Below are positions 23,095 through 34,336 of a stretch of 64,000 bases of DNA, one piece after another. Numbering within the stretch: the first letter of the stretch is position 1; every line of letters begins with the position of its first letter. The position numbers and the translations under genes are program-made. The stretch comes from Asterochloris sp. CNOR1 (taxonomy: Eukaryota > Chlorophyta > Trebouxiophyceae > Trebouxiales > Trebouxiaceae). The notes under the pieces were generated by a model. The model did no database searches, was not told where the DNA came from, and was given only the letters and a program-made list of their open reading frames with translations. The stretch spans positions 2,316,001 through 2,380,000 of the forward strand of contig OZ017748.1 of NCBI GenBank assembly GCA_963969365.1, given 5' to 3'.

Positions 23095-23265
23095 GGCCTG
23101 GATCGAGCTGCTGGCTCTCGTTGAGTTTTTGTGTCCTAGGTCAGGGATAGGGCCTCAACCTCAAAGCTCTGGTGGTGGCTCCCTTGAGGCAATGCATGGC
23201 ACCTCTGATCTGGCTGATGAGCATGGTTCTGCATCTGACTTCTGGTGTAAATTTGCAGCAGGCTC
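23095..23265. promoter_or_regulatory. Short divergent promoter, TFIIA-L and SUN gene
   Basis: 171 bp between opposed start codons if the SUN start at 23266 is right. Inference from orientation. Confidence 0.3.
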
Positions 23266-25787
23266 ATGGTGCAGCTGAAACTTGCCAAGCCATTGAAAAC
23301 CAACTGTTCTGGGCACTGGAGAGTTGCCCTGCTTTCAATGGTGAGGACTGCTTGCAGACAGCTCCTGCGCACATGCATGGCCAAATTGCGGACAACAGAT
23401 TGCTGGGATCTTGCAGGACTGGAGCAGCAAACAGTGCCTGACTGTGGCGTGACAGAGGATGTGCCAGCTGAAGCGGTACAGGAAGCGGCACATCCCCCTG
23501 CTGCTGCAGACGGCGAACCTGGTGAGGGCGTGCATCTTGTTTAATGCTGGGAGCACCGGCTGCAATCCTCCTTCACCAACACTCTGGCTATGCAGGCGAG
23601 CCAGAGCCTGCTCCTGAAGACCGCCACAACTTTGCTCTGGCGGCAGACGGCGCCAAGCTGGTGGCTGCCAACAAGGAGGCCAAGAAGGCAGCTGCCATCC
23701 TGCAAGTGGACGACACCTTCTGCTTGACCCCTGTCAAGGCAGACAACTGGATGATCATTGAGCTCTCACAGGTCAGCCTACCCACATGAGCAGGCCTTCT
23801 GGGCTTGTGCAGGACTGAATGGTGCACTTTGTGGCCGACAGTGGGCTCAACAGCCTGCATGCCTTGCGGCCTTGTGCTTGGCCATCTGCTGTGCGCGTTG
23901 GATCTGGTTGTTCACATGCAATGTGGTCATCTTATGGCTTATGCGCTGCACTTACTCTACGTAGCTTGCTTACAAACAAGGTCAACTGCAGGTTGCCAAG
24001 GTGGATACCGTTGAGCTGTCTCAGGATGAGCTCTACTCCAGTCGTGTGAAGGACTTTGAGCTACGTGGCCGGCAGACGCACCCACGCAGCGAGGGTACCG
24101 ACTACACCAGGGGCCTCAACAGCACCCAGTGGAAGCTGCTGGGCCAGTTTCGTGCCGCCAAGATGAAGGGCACCCAGGTTTGTCCCTGCAAATGTGCATC
24201 TGCCCTGCCACATTTCACCCTGCTTGGATCCAACTGGTGGCACGAAAGTCAGCAGTTTCCTGGACATGCTCTATGAGGTCAATGCTGAGTCTGTCTGCCT
24301 CCCCTGCAATCTTTTGCGGGCACTTCCTGACTTCCTCCTGCTGATGCCTGCAGTCCTTTGCAGTGGAGCCCACCTGGGTCAAGTACCTCCAGCTGCGCCT
24401 GCTGTCACACTGGGGCATGGAGAGCGTATGCGCCATCAACGACCTGCGTGTCAACGGCAAGAGCGCTGCAGGTCTGTCCACAGCTTGTGCCTTGTGGTGA
24501 AGACCTTCATTTCCAGGGTTTGACGCTGCCAAGCAGCTGCTGCCAGCTTTGGGAGGACCTGCTGTCAAGCAGATTGGACTTGGAAAGGGGCAGATGTCTG
24601 CATGCCACCTGATGGGCCTCGACTCTGTCTCAAAGGCAAAAGGCCAATGCCTATATGGTGTCGTAACAACCTGATGCATGATGCACAGCTGCTGGGATGC
24701 AGGGGTTCACACTACTGCCACCCATGACTGCAGAGGATCTGGAGGACCGTCTGAGCATCGATGCCCCGTCAGAGGAAGAGCAGGATGTGCCCTCGCCAGC
24801 CTCGGCTGCAGAGCTGGCGTCTGGAGAGACAGCAGCGCCCGTCAACCATGCTGCTGAGCAGAGCAAGCCAGACGTGGGCAGCAGCCAGGCCGCAACAGCT
24901 GCTGATGGGGGTGCCGCTGGCCCTGCTGCCGCGCAGAACAAAACTGCAAGCCCACTGAACAGCACAGGAGCTGACGAAGGCAGTGTGGCAGGCGCTGAGC
25001 AGGCAGAACCAAAGCCAGTCATGCTGCACCCAGGCGCCGATGAGTCGCCCGTTTTGGTAGGAGAGTCACAGCAGCAGCCAGCACCGGCTGCGGCTGCAGG
25101 TGAGCAGCAGATACGGTCTCATGCTGGGACATCTGGGAATCTCCAGAGCTTGACACCCTGTGCTGCACCCCTGCAGGCGTCGCCATTCCTGCCAAAGATC
25201 CTGCAGGCAGCGCTGCTGAGCTTGTGCCCTCTGCCCCTGCTGAGCTGAGTGGCAGCAGTGCGCCAATTGCCACCGCAGAGGTGGCTGCTGGCCTCCCTGC
25301 TGTGACCCTCCCAAAGCTGGACGCAGCCGACGAGCTCCTGGCTGGTAACAGTGCCTCCAGCACCAAGCAAAGGCATGGCGGCAGCGTGTACGACCTTCTC
25401 GTTCAGGAGCTCAAGGCACTCAAGCTGCAGCACAAAGCGCTGCCACGCCAACTTGCCGAGCTCCAGAGGAACTCAAGCATGCTTGTGGTGCTCAGCGAGC
25501 AGCAGGCTGCTGCCATTGTCCAGCTACAGCGGCAGGTTGCTGCCCTTCAGTCTGCGCAGGACCAGCTGAGGCCTGGAGCCCTGCTGCTGGAGCCTGGGTC
25601 CCACTCCGACACGATTGTTGCACGGTCTGGAGAGATCACTGTAGACATGATTGAACTGGCGCAGGAAGTTGCCAGTCTGAAACACCAGGTGCAGCACTTG
25701 CAGACAAGACATGTTCTCTCTGCAGCAGTCCTGTTACTGCTGGCATGCCCAGCGCTGTTTTGTATATACAGAACGAGGATGACTTGA
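23266..25787 (+). CDS. Mid-SUN domain membrane protein (SLP1/SUCO-like)
   Basis: Exons 23266(?)-23521, 23596-23771, 23992-24177, 24354-24471, 24517-24563(?), 24703-25099 and 25177-25787 join in phase to about 596 residues. The SUN domain (residues about 86-245) shows HNFALAADGAKLVAANKEAK, DNWMIIELSQ, ELYSSRVKDFELRGR, TQWKLLGQFRAAKMK, and PTWVKYLQLRLLSHWG, the classic SUN core. After it come an acidic low-complexity linker, a coiled coil (VYDLLVQELKALKLQHKAL; QQAAAIVQLQRQVAALQ) and one C-terminal transmembrane helix (about 572-590, VLSAAVLLLLACPALF). A mid-protein SUN with C-terminal anchor fits plant AtSUN3-5, yeast Slp1 and animal SUCO, which act in the ER/nuclear envelope. The first exon start and the small exon after the SUN domain (weak donor gtcaag) are uncertain. 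Confidence 0.8.
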
Positions 25788-25856
25788 CTGCACAGTTTGA
25801 TATGCATCAAGCTTGTCTGCCAGTTGCCTGCTCAAGTTGAGACAGGCGTGAAAGTT
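25788..25856. other. Very short convergent 3' intergenic region
   Basis: Only 69 bp separate the SUN stop codon from the glycoside hydrolase stop codon on the other strand. On the minus strand the hydrolase stop itself lies within a TTGTAA. The 3' UTRs must overlap or run into the opposing coding sequence. Confidence 0.5.
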
Positions 25857-28689
25857 TTACAAAGCAGTTTTGGGCAGAAACAATGTCAGCCTTTCAAGTC
25901 CTGCCGTATGTGCATGCTCCTGACCATCAACCCACACATGCAGCCCCTGGCCCCTGCTATAGTGGGTACCATCAGAGTCCCAGAAAACAGTCAGTTCATG
26001 GCCATGGTACAACAAGTTGTCAATGGCAAAATGGGCCAAGCTGTCAGAGGGGAGCAGGGGGTTAACGATGAGGAGGCCATCAGGTCTGGGGCGCAGGCCG
26101 ACAAGTCCTGTGATAATCAGATCATTGAATGTGCTGTGATTGTATTTGTAGCCCCTGTTTGGTCCTGTCATGTTCCACCTGCAGGGGACAGCGCAGGTGT
26201 GAGGGCTGCAGTAAGAGCAGTGAGGTGGAGGGAAGCCAGCATACGTCATACCTGTGCATCTTGTCCCTAGCGACCCAGTAGCCCAAGTCTGGGTGCAGGT
26301 CCTCCCCAATCCAGGGGTGCTCTGGCACAGCATTGCCATCAGTATCAAAGGGAAATGCAATGGTGGACTGCATGTGGGCTCGCACAAACTGCAGCAGCAG
26401 CTGCCAGAAGCTCTGCTTTGTCATACTGGACACATTTGGAGGATAATCATTTAGCAGGTTTGCTAGGCCAGTCAGCAGGCGAGAGGTCTCGTAGGGCCAG
26501 GTGGGGGCATTCCAGAGGCACTCATGGTGGCAGCTGTAGTTGTACAGCTCGTGGCGGCGCTCTGTCACGCGTGGGCCCCAGGTGGACTGGAAGCCCTCTG
26601 GGTCAAACACCTGCAGGCCGCATGGAGGTGATGATATGAGGCAAGGACACTGCAGGGGCTGGAAGCAAGACTTGCGAGCAAATTCGAAGCTAAGTATGGG
26701 GAGCTGCCTGCCGCTGGCAGCTGCAGAGCAGCATGGAGCCACCATTGGGGTGCAAGCGGCATGCAAGGATGCTGTGGGTGCTGTGCACAGGGCCCAAGTG
26801 CAGGCATGCTGGGCTAGCTCACCTGGTCCCACATGGCGTGATAGCGCTGGTTCAAGCCAGTGTCTTGCTGGGGGATCAGCCCAAAATAGTAGGGGCAGGA
26901 GAGTGCAAACAGCTCCCGCACAGGCGCCAGGGTGCCAGCCGGCCACACAGGCTGGGTCCCGTTGCACCAGTTCACCGGCATGAAGAGCGGATCAGCCACT
27001 GCCAGGACGCTGAGGAACTGCACATCCTGGCTCCAGAGGATGTCCAGCACGTGGCGCTGCAGCTTGGCGGCGGCTGAGAAGCTCTCTGCAGCTGCCGCCT
27101 GGTTGCCGCTCAGTGCTTGCAGGCTGGCAAGCGCCCGCCGCTCCCCATACTGCAGATGTCAGCAGGTCGGGCAGTGGGCAGCAGCGCAGGGATCACCATG
27201 CGGGGCAGTCATCAGTGCCGCCGGGACCAGCATGCAGTCAAGTCGGCGCAGGCACAATCAGGTGGCAGGCCGGCCTGCCACAGTGAGAGGCACAGCACAG
27301 GGCCACCGGGCCACAGCGCCAGCAGGGCTGCCGCAGCAGGGCCTCAGCGCAACTAAATCGCATTGCTTCAACAGCATGCAGCAGAGCGCACTGGGTTGTC
27401 CTCGTGCAGACTGTTCAGCACAAGGTACTCAACAAGCAGCTGCAGCAGGCCGTCTGGAACTGGAGTAAGCGGCACTGTGCAGCTGTACAGCGCCGCTTGG
27501 GCTATCCCACGCAAGGGCTGCCGCACCATCATGGCATTGATGGTGGGTCTGCAGCCATCGCCAGAGATGGAAACTTCTGCTCCGTCAAAGTTGTCTCCCT
27601 GAAAATAGCACTGCTGCTGGCTGACCCAGTGGTCACTGTGCACTGCTTCAAAGTAGTCCTGCAGGCCGGGGAGCCACTGCAGGGGCAGGTCCGGGTCGCC
27701 AGTCACCTTATACCTGCAGCAGCACGGCAGAGGGCTCAGCACCATGGCAGAGAGCTAGGCATTGCCTCTTGGTCGGCTGTGCGTATTCCCTCCACAGCCT
27801 AGCTGAAGAAGCACGCTTCTTGGCTTAGCAGACACAAGCTGGTACCAAGCAAACTATTCTGCAGCATGGTATGCTGCAGCAGCCTTGCTGCAATAGTCGC
27901 ATTGCAACACAGCTGCACAGCATCCCTGGCAGGTGACATGTGCAGTAGGGAGTACAGACGCTTTTCCCAGCCCTGGGGGTTGTCTGCTGTCCCAGGCCCC
28001 TGCCCACCCATTTGAGCAGGCTGTGAGGGCGTCACCTGTTCCAGACAGCATCTGCCAGCCAGAAGGTGTAGCCACGCGCATGAGGATACCCCTCCCCCAG
28101 CCAGAAGGTGGTGTAGTTGTCCACCACTGCAGGGTTGCGCAGCCAGCGGCCTTCATAGATGTGGTGGCCCGCAGCTGCTGAGATGGTGTTATAGGGGCCA
28201 GCCCAGCTCACATTGGGCTGCAGGCAGCAGCTGAGTTGAGCACAGGAAGAGAGCTGCTATGAGCAGTGAGCTCAGGACTGGACATCCAAGCTGCCCTGCT
28301 GTGCGGCAACAAGCAGCAGGCTCAGCGTGGGAGCGGCAGAGCCTGCCTTCTTGATGGGGCAGTTAAACTCACCAGGAACTCTGTCACTACATAGCCCACG
28401 CTGTCTGGGTAGTGCACAATGTGCTGCCTGCATGAGGGGCATCATTGCTTGCTCTGTTCGCGCCTTGGCTGGGGCTTCAAGCTGCTACCCACCTGTAGGT
28501 GTGCCATCTGAAGAAGTATGCTGCTGTCAAACTGTCCAGGGAGGCCTCAAAGAACGGGATGTTGGTGGTGGCCCACTCAGAGTCTCCATACAAGTAGGAT
28601 TCATAAGCAGCGGGATCTAGCAAGTGAAAGGCTGCATGCACAGCAGTGATCAGCCCTACCAGAGCACAGGCCCACAGCATGGGGCTCAC
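25857..28689 (-). CDS. Secreted MGH1/GH63-like (alpha/alpha)6 glycoside hydrolase
   Basis: Seven exons join in phase: 28689-28493, 28427-28373, 28217-28036, 27713-27527, 27149-26823, 26610-26252 and 26178-25857, giving 542 residues. A hydrophobic start (PMLWACALVGLITAVHA) looks like a signal peptide. The body has the six-hairpin features: FFRWHTYRQHIVHYPDSVGY, GHHIYEGRWLRN, WLGEGYPHARGYTFWLADAV, DNFDGAEVSISGDGCRP, PTINAMMYGERRAL, LWNAPTWPYETSRLLTGLAN, HPWIGEDLHPDLGYW and YKYNHSTFNDLIITGLVGL. Seven Asn-X-Ser/Thr sequons are visible, consistent with passage through the ER. The family hydrolyses alpha-linked sugars (mannosylglycerate, glucosyl- or trehalose-type); which one is not readable here, and catalytic acids are probably among the Glu/Asp of the listed motifs. 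Divergent from histidinol dehydrogenase with only 97 bp between starts. Confidence 0.78.
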
Positions 28690-28786
28690 CAGTGAGCCAG
28701 GCTCTGTCAGATTGGAGGCCAGGTCAGGGTCAGGGAGAGAGGCTTTTGCGAACAGGGAGAGAGGCTTTTGCTAGCACTGTTCTGGC
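28690..28786. promoter_or_regulatory. 97-bp divergent promoter with 22-bp tandem duplication
   Basis: Between the opposed start codons of the hydrolase and histidinol dehydrogenase. Two direct copies of a 19-bp element CAGGGAGAGAGGCTTTTGC lie at 28731-28749 and 28753-28771 (period 22 bp). If HDH instead starts at 28892 the region is 202 bp and the repeats are still within it. Confidence 0.5.
28731..28771. repeat. Tandem 22-bp direct repeat, two copies
   Basis: CAGGGAGAGAGGCTTTTGC occurs at 28731-28749 and again at 28753-28771 with a 3-bp spacer (gaa). The copies are identical over 19 bp, so the duplication is recent or kept by selection. Confidence 0.85.
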
Positions 28787-31234
28787 ATGCTGCTCAGCGG
28801 CATCCCTTCAGGATCAGAGCTCCAGCAGCGCCATCTGCCCCTCCTTCCCCGCCGGCAATTGCCTGGCCTCAAAACTCAACGCAAACAGACCATGGTGGCA
28901 GCGGCACCAGCAGAGGCCCCACCCCGCAACAACTTGAGAGTGTTCCAGGCATCTGAGCTGTCTCACGCCCAGCTGAAGGAGCTTACTGCGCGGCCACGTA
29001 TTGACTTCAAAACCATTGGCCAGTCGGCAAGCTATACATGGCGCTGTTGCACCTGGCCTCACTGATGCATCACTGCTGGAAGTTGCCCAGATGTTGTGCG
29101 TGTCATGATCTTCACCATACAGAGGCGAGAGTGGCAGGCAGTCCTGTCCCTTGCTGTCTGCAGGCTGAGGGGATCACTGAGCAGGTCCGCATCCACGGAG
29201 ATGCTGCTGTCAGGGATCTAACTGCCAAGTTTGACCAAGTGACGCTGGATGAAGTCTGTGTGCCGTGTCAGGTAAGAGGCCTTACCTCCCAGCCACCCGG
29301 TATAACTCCCACCTGTGCTGCAAGCATGTGATCTGCCTTTGCATCTGTCAACATGGCGATGCACACAAAGTCTGTGGTCAACCCTACCTGCCCCATCCAA
29401 CCATGCCTGCACATCACTTTGTTGCCTTGGCTGCCAGCAGGGAAGGGCACATGCCTGTGTCTTCTGCGTGCTCACTTGCATAGTCCCCAAAGCCGCTGCT
29501 GGACAGGCAGGTTCCTCAGGATGATAGTCTACCCACTGTCTGAGCATGCCCTGTTACAAGTGCAGAGCCTTCCAGAGCCGCAACTGGACCAGCAGACTGT
29601 GGACGCCTTCACCACGGCCTACAACAACATCAGGGCGTTCCATGAGGCACAGCAGAGCGAAGGCATTTCAGTGGAGACCATGAGCGGCGTTACCTGCAGA
29701 CGCATAGCGCGGCCAATAGGTGCTGCCTGCGAGGGGTTGCATGTCACGTTGCGCAAACATGCATTTCTTCTGCATGCACTGCTGCGCAACTAGAGCTGTC
29801 AGCCAGACACACAGCTTTACTGTCAAGCAGGTATGGTGTCATGCATTGCTGCTTGCAGGTACCTCAGCCCTTGTGTTGCCTGCAGGTGCGGTCGGCGTGT
29901 ATGTGCCTGGCGGCACTGCGGTGCTGCCCTCCAGCGCCCTCATGCTGACGGTGCCGGCCCAGATTGCCGGGTGCAGAACCATTGTGCTGGCCACACCCCC
30001 AAGGCCTGATGGCAGCATCACGCCTGAGGTGGTGTGGGCTGCCAAGAAGGCTGGCGTGACCCACGTGCTGAAGGCCGGGGGGGCGCAGGCTGTGGCTGCC
30101 ATGGCTTGGGGGACCGAGTCCTGCCCCAAGGTGGTGGCAGGGCCTGGGCTGTCTGAGCCCCTTGCTGTGGGACGTGATCTGAAACTGCTGCATGCTGTGC
30201 AAAGCCAGCTTGCAACTCTGTCAAGAAAAGCTGCGCTGCCTTGCGCCTTTGCTGCTCGGCCATGTACAGTGTAGGCGCTGATATGTTACCTGTGACACAG
30301 CCCAGAGGCGCAGCAGAGGCACCGCAGAAGGAGTTGTGCCCACCTGGTTCATGCCTGCAGGTGGACAAGATCTTCGGCCCTGGCAACCAGTACGTCACAG
30401 CGGCCAAGATGCTTCTGCAGAATAGTGAGGCCATGGTATCCATTGACATGCCAGCTGGGCCGTCTGAGGTGCTGGTCATCGCAGACGGCGGCGCGCCCGT
30501 TGCACATGTGGCCGCAGACCTCCTTTCGCAGGCAGAGCATGGGCCAGACAGCCAGGTCAGTCCGCTGCTCATGCTGTGGCTGCAGCATCAGAAGTGAGCA
30601 GCACTACGTCAAGGCAGTGCGCATGGCTGCCTCCCAAGATTGCAGCTGCTTCTAGTTGGTTGATAATGGATGCCTCCAAGGGCACAGAGCTCTGCAGCTA
30701 GGCATCAGTCCTTCCTTATGCCTGTGTCCCTGGCCCATGCAGGTGGTGCTGGTGGCGCTGCCTGGCGTGGACTTGGGAGCTGTTCAAGCTGAGGTGGAGC
30801 GGCAATGCAACAACCTGCCGCGGTCAGAGGCCGCTGGCAAGGCCTTGTCCCATAGCTGCATAGTCTCCGTCTCCTCCCAACAGGAGGCTGCAGACTTCAG
30901 CAACATGTATGCGCCAGAGCACCTCATCGTCAACACAGAGGACGCAGAGGACTGGGTGCCCCTTGTGGAGAATGCAGGCTCTATATTTCTGGGCCGGTGG
31001 ACGCCAGAGAGTGTGGGCGACTATGCCAGTGGCACCAACCATGTTTTGCCCACGTATGGCTATGCCAGGATGTACAGCGGCGTTTCTCTGGAGTCTTTCC
31101 AGAAGAACTTGACAGTGCAGAGCCTGACCAGGCAGGGACTCCATAATCTTGGACCTGCTGTGGCTCATATGGCAGCAATTGAGGGGCTTGATGCCCACAG
31201 GCAGGCCGTCATGCTGCGCCTTGACCACCAATGA
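28787..31234 (+). CDS. HDH: Histidinol dehydrogenase (plastid)
   Basis: Six exons join in phase: 28787-29026, 29164-29271, 29566-29719, 29886-30130, 30361-30555 and 30743-31234, giving 477 residues. The enzyme makes the last two NAD-dependent steps of histidine synthesis, L-histidinol to L-histidine, in the chloroplast stroma. Seen motifs: [88 protein letters not shown] (zinc-ligand region) and [17 protein letters not shown] near the C-terminus. The first ~35 residues are basic and Ser/Leu-rich, a likely transit peptide; a second in-frame ATG at 28892 is possible. The first intron appears to use a GC donor (gcaagc), the only site that restores phase. Confidence 0.92.
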
Positions 31235-32051
31235 CACTGAGTATCATCTCAGATACGCATTTTGCTCAAGATGGTCACTGCTCCCCTTGTCTGCTGCTCC
31301 AGCCACGCATGATAATGCTGTACAGCAGAGATGGGCCAAAGACGAGGGCAAGAGCAATGGCTGTGTTGGGCTGAAAAGGTGTGTCAACAGCCAAACTGCC
31401 ATACCTGCAGGAGGCAGGGTCCGCTTGTGAGGGCTGTCCTGGCATTGCTGCAGAACCAGCTTACGCGGGCTGACTTGATAGTGGCAGCGCCTATGGTTGA
31501 GAACGCCACAATTTTGAGTAGGAAGGGGCCCTCTCTCGCAGTTGACTCTTTGATGGCAATGGCCCAAGACGAAGGGCGCAGGCCCTGTCCTGGCTCTAGC
31601 GCTCTGTTATGCTGAGTAGAGGGCTGTCGACCTGCATTGCCAGGGAGGGGAGGTGGGCCAAACTTCGCAAAGGAATAGCTGCTTTGAGCAAACACTCACT
31701 GTCTCTGTTGCAGGCGCTGACATGTGACTGCCTGCCAGCCCGAGCCCTGATCCATTGCCATCTATGCAGGCAGGGTGCACATGTAGCCCGAGCGACAAGC
31801 ATGTCAGAGCTGCAAGGCCTGGCAGGTCAACGATGATGATTTACATTTAGAGTCCGTAGCCTCAATGACTGGGCTTAGGACTGTGCAACTAGGCTTCAAT
31901 GAAGCTTCATATCTTCTCGATTAGTTTGCCTGGCCTCCAGCATATCATGAGTTAGCTTCAGTTCAGATTTGAGTATCAGGTTCTTGCAGGTCAGCTCAGT
32001 GCTAATAGTGTGTGCTCATCAACGACCAGATCGCGACTGACCATTAGCTGC
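31235..32051. other. Intergenic between HDH and XRCC3, no gene placed
   Basis: 817 bp. A plus-strand frame at 31331-31615 and overlapping minus-strand frames are open, but none shows a family motif or splices into a neighbour. It is less GC-rich near 31840-31980 (tgatgatttacatttag; tcatatcttctcgatt), which may be XRCC3 promoter. I see nothing else. Confidence 0.4.
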
Positions 32052-34199
32052 ATGAGGCCTGTGCGCGCCAGTACCATGTCAGAGGCACTCAGAAGCTCCT
32101 TTGGTTGTCTGGAGCTGGATGATGTGCTCGGCGGCTTCCCCGTGGGCCTCATCACAGACATAGCAGGCAAGATAAGCATGACTTGTCGGTGCTGCCAGCA
32201 TCAGTGCCTTTGCACACCAGGTGGGCGTTTGCCATGCAGGGGAGTCCACTGCTGGAAAAACACAACTGTGCCTGCAGCTCCTGCTGGCCTGTCAATGGCC
32301 GCTGGAGTGGGGGGGCCTGGCTGGAAGCTCACTGTGAGGTCGCCACTGCTTGATGCCACTGCTTGATGCCGCTGAGTTGGATCGAGAACACTAACATCAA
32401 TCAATGCTCTTGCAGCTACATCTACACAGAAGGGGATCCCCCCCTGAATCGCCTGCAGGAGATGGTGTACGCCCCTGCACACGAGTGAGCCCTTCAACCC
32501 ACCCCGCATGAGGTGTCCTCTGTGGCTGCCTGCAAGCCACTGCTGCATCTCCTGTGCTGCATCCAAGGCGTCTGCAGTAGGCTTGCCGATACTCCTGTGC
32601 TGTGATAGGGTCCTCTGCAGCATGCAGCAGACGTCCATCTCCTGTGCTGCGACAGGATCCTCTGCAGCATGCATCTCCTGTGCTGCAGCAGGGTCGCTGC
32701 AGCATGCTGCAGGCCAACCCAGCGTCTGTTGCGCAGGGGCCAGGTCAGTGCAGACCATGTCTTCCTTCATAAGGGCATCCACAGCGGGCAGGCCCTGCTG
32801 GCCTACCTGCAGCATGCAGAGAAGCTGCTGCAGCAGCAGCAGCTGAGCGGGCGGCAGCCAGTCAAGCTGATAGTGATTGACTCCATTGCATCTGTCTTCC
32901 GCGACCTGGGCAACAACCCACAGGTGATTGCCGCAAAGCTCGGCTTGGTGCAGCAACTGGGAGGGGTGCAAGCATCCAGCCTCATCCTGCACAGATAGAA
33001 TCCGGGGCGATGCTTGAAGGCCGCAGGCAGGAGATGAGCACTCAGGCAATGTGCCAAGGCTGTTCGCAGCCTTGGGACAGGAAGAGTCTGCCTTTGGCAC
33101 CCTGCAGGTGGCAGCATACACTGAGCGTGCGAACCAGATGTTCCAGATTGCTGCCCTCCTCAAGCAGTACGCCCTGCGATACAACCTGACTGTGGTCACC
33201 ACCAATCAGGTCTGGCTGGCCTCGCAGAGCTGCTCCTGGTCCTGGTCTCAGCTTGTTGCAGCTCCCTGCGCCGCCCTGCCAGGCTTTCTGATGCCAATGA
33301 GCCAGGCAGCACTATATGACATGGGATGGCACTTGAACACATCCAATGCCACATTCAGGAAGCACTCTGGCGTAGTCGACCAGTCAGACCCCAATCTTTC
33401 TGATTTGCTGCCATCTGGCAGGTGTCAGATGTGGTGGAGGACGAGGCTCTGGCCCGCACTCTGTCCAGTGGCCTCGAGCTCTGGACGATGGGCCGCCAGG
33501 TCCTGCCCAGCTTGGGCCTGGCGTGGACCAACTGCGTGAACCAGCGCCTCTTCCTGAGCAAGCAACCCGCCACTGTGACCATGCGGGTGCCAGAGGATGT
33601 GCCACGCAGCCCAGGGCTGCCCATCTTGCAGGCTGGGGAGGGCCTCACCAGCCAGCTGCGGGGCATTCAGGCGGGCTGCGCTGTGCTGCCTCAAGGCATT
33701 ATGTCTGCAGTACTGCCTTGCCTGGAGGCAACCTGAGCCTCAACTGGTGTGCTGCTGTGCTGAAGGCTAGCTGGCTGGCGCCCAGCTGACTTGGGTTGAG
33801 GGTCAGATTCGCTGCAGAGGTGCAGACTCTGATGAACCCTGCGGGCTGCAGGTGGTCTTCAGCCCCAGCCTTCCCCAGAAGCTGTGCTACTTTGCAGTCA
33901 CTGCCCTCGGGTTCATGGCGGTGCCTGCAACAGTGGCTTTGGAGGCGATTTTTGGGCAGGCATACGTCCAGCATCTGCAGCACAAGGCTAGTCGAACATG
34001 TCAGCCACTGGCCGAGGCCCACCTGGCAGAGCAGCAGCAGAACTCGCCACTCACACCACAGATGTGTCCGCCTGGTGGGCAGGTGCAGCCAGGCAGCTGT
34101 TTGCAGCAGCAGCCAGAGTCCTGCCAGCCATCAGGTGATCCCAGACAGCCAGCTGAGCATGATGAAAATAGGAACCCCCTCATGGGCCTTTGGGAGTAG
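32052..34199 (+). CDS. XRCC3: XRCC3-like RAD51 paralogue
   Basis: Seven exons join in phase: 32052-32166, 32240-32333, 32416-32484, 32737-32923, 33108-33209, 33422-33682 and 33852-34199, giving 391 residues. The Walker A motif GESTAGKT (residues 39-46) is split by the first intron, which has a GC donor (gcaaga). Then follow LCLQLLLACQWPLEWGG, SLYIYTEGDPPLNRLQEM, the Walker B strand VKLIVIDSIASVFRD, LRYNLTVVTTNQ, and PSLGLAWTNCVNQRLFLSKQ with RSPGLP and VVFSPSLPQ at the end, which are XRCC3 features. XRCC3 works with RAD51C in homologous recombination and Holliday-junction processing. The short N-terminus before Walker A matches plant XRCC3. The last intron (donor gtgctg) is chosen by phase and is the weakest join; the C-terminal Gln-rich tail is not conserved. 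Confidence 0.87.
32545..32720. repeat. Diverged ~40-bp tandem repeat in XRCC3 intron 3
   Basis: Three to four imperfect copies of a unit built on CTCCTGTGCTG...TCCTCTGCAGCATGCA occur in the 252-nt intron (32485-32736). The copies carry several false TGCAG acceptor-like sites ahead of the true acceptor at 32736. Confidence 0.7.
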
Positions 34200-34243
34200 C
34201 AGATTTGTTCATCAGAGTCCCTTTTGAACGGTGATGTGTCTGC

Positions 34244-34248
34244 TGTAA
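34244..34248 (+). terminator. TGTAA poly(A) signal, XRCC3
   Basis: TGTAA 45 nt after the XRCC3 stop codon; NPC1 starts in tandem at 34337. Confidence 0.6.
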
Positions 34249-34336
34249 ATTGCAGAGAGCAATCTGGTTCTTGGAAACGTAGGGCTTTGACTGTACGCCC
34301 TAGTCAACTCTGACCTATACGGGCCCCGTCCACAGC

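Noticed and set aside
24517-24664. Stop codon after the SUN domain as the true end of the SUN protein
   Set aside because: The frame reaches a TGA at about 24670, but downstream exons keep phase and add the coiled coil and membrane anchor expected of mid-SUN proteins.
31331-31615. Plus-strand ORF as an upstream XRCC3 exon
   Set aside because: Plant-type XRCC3 has a short N-terminus already covered from 32052, and this frame shows no matching motif or splice.
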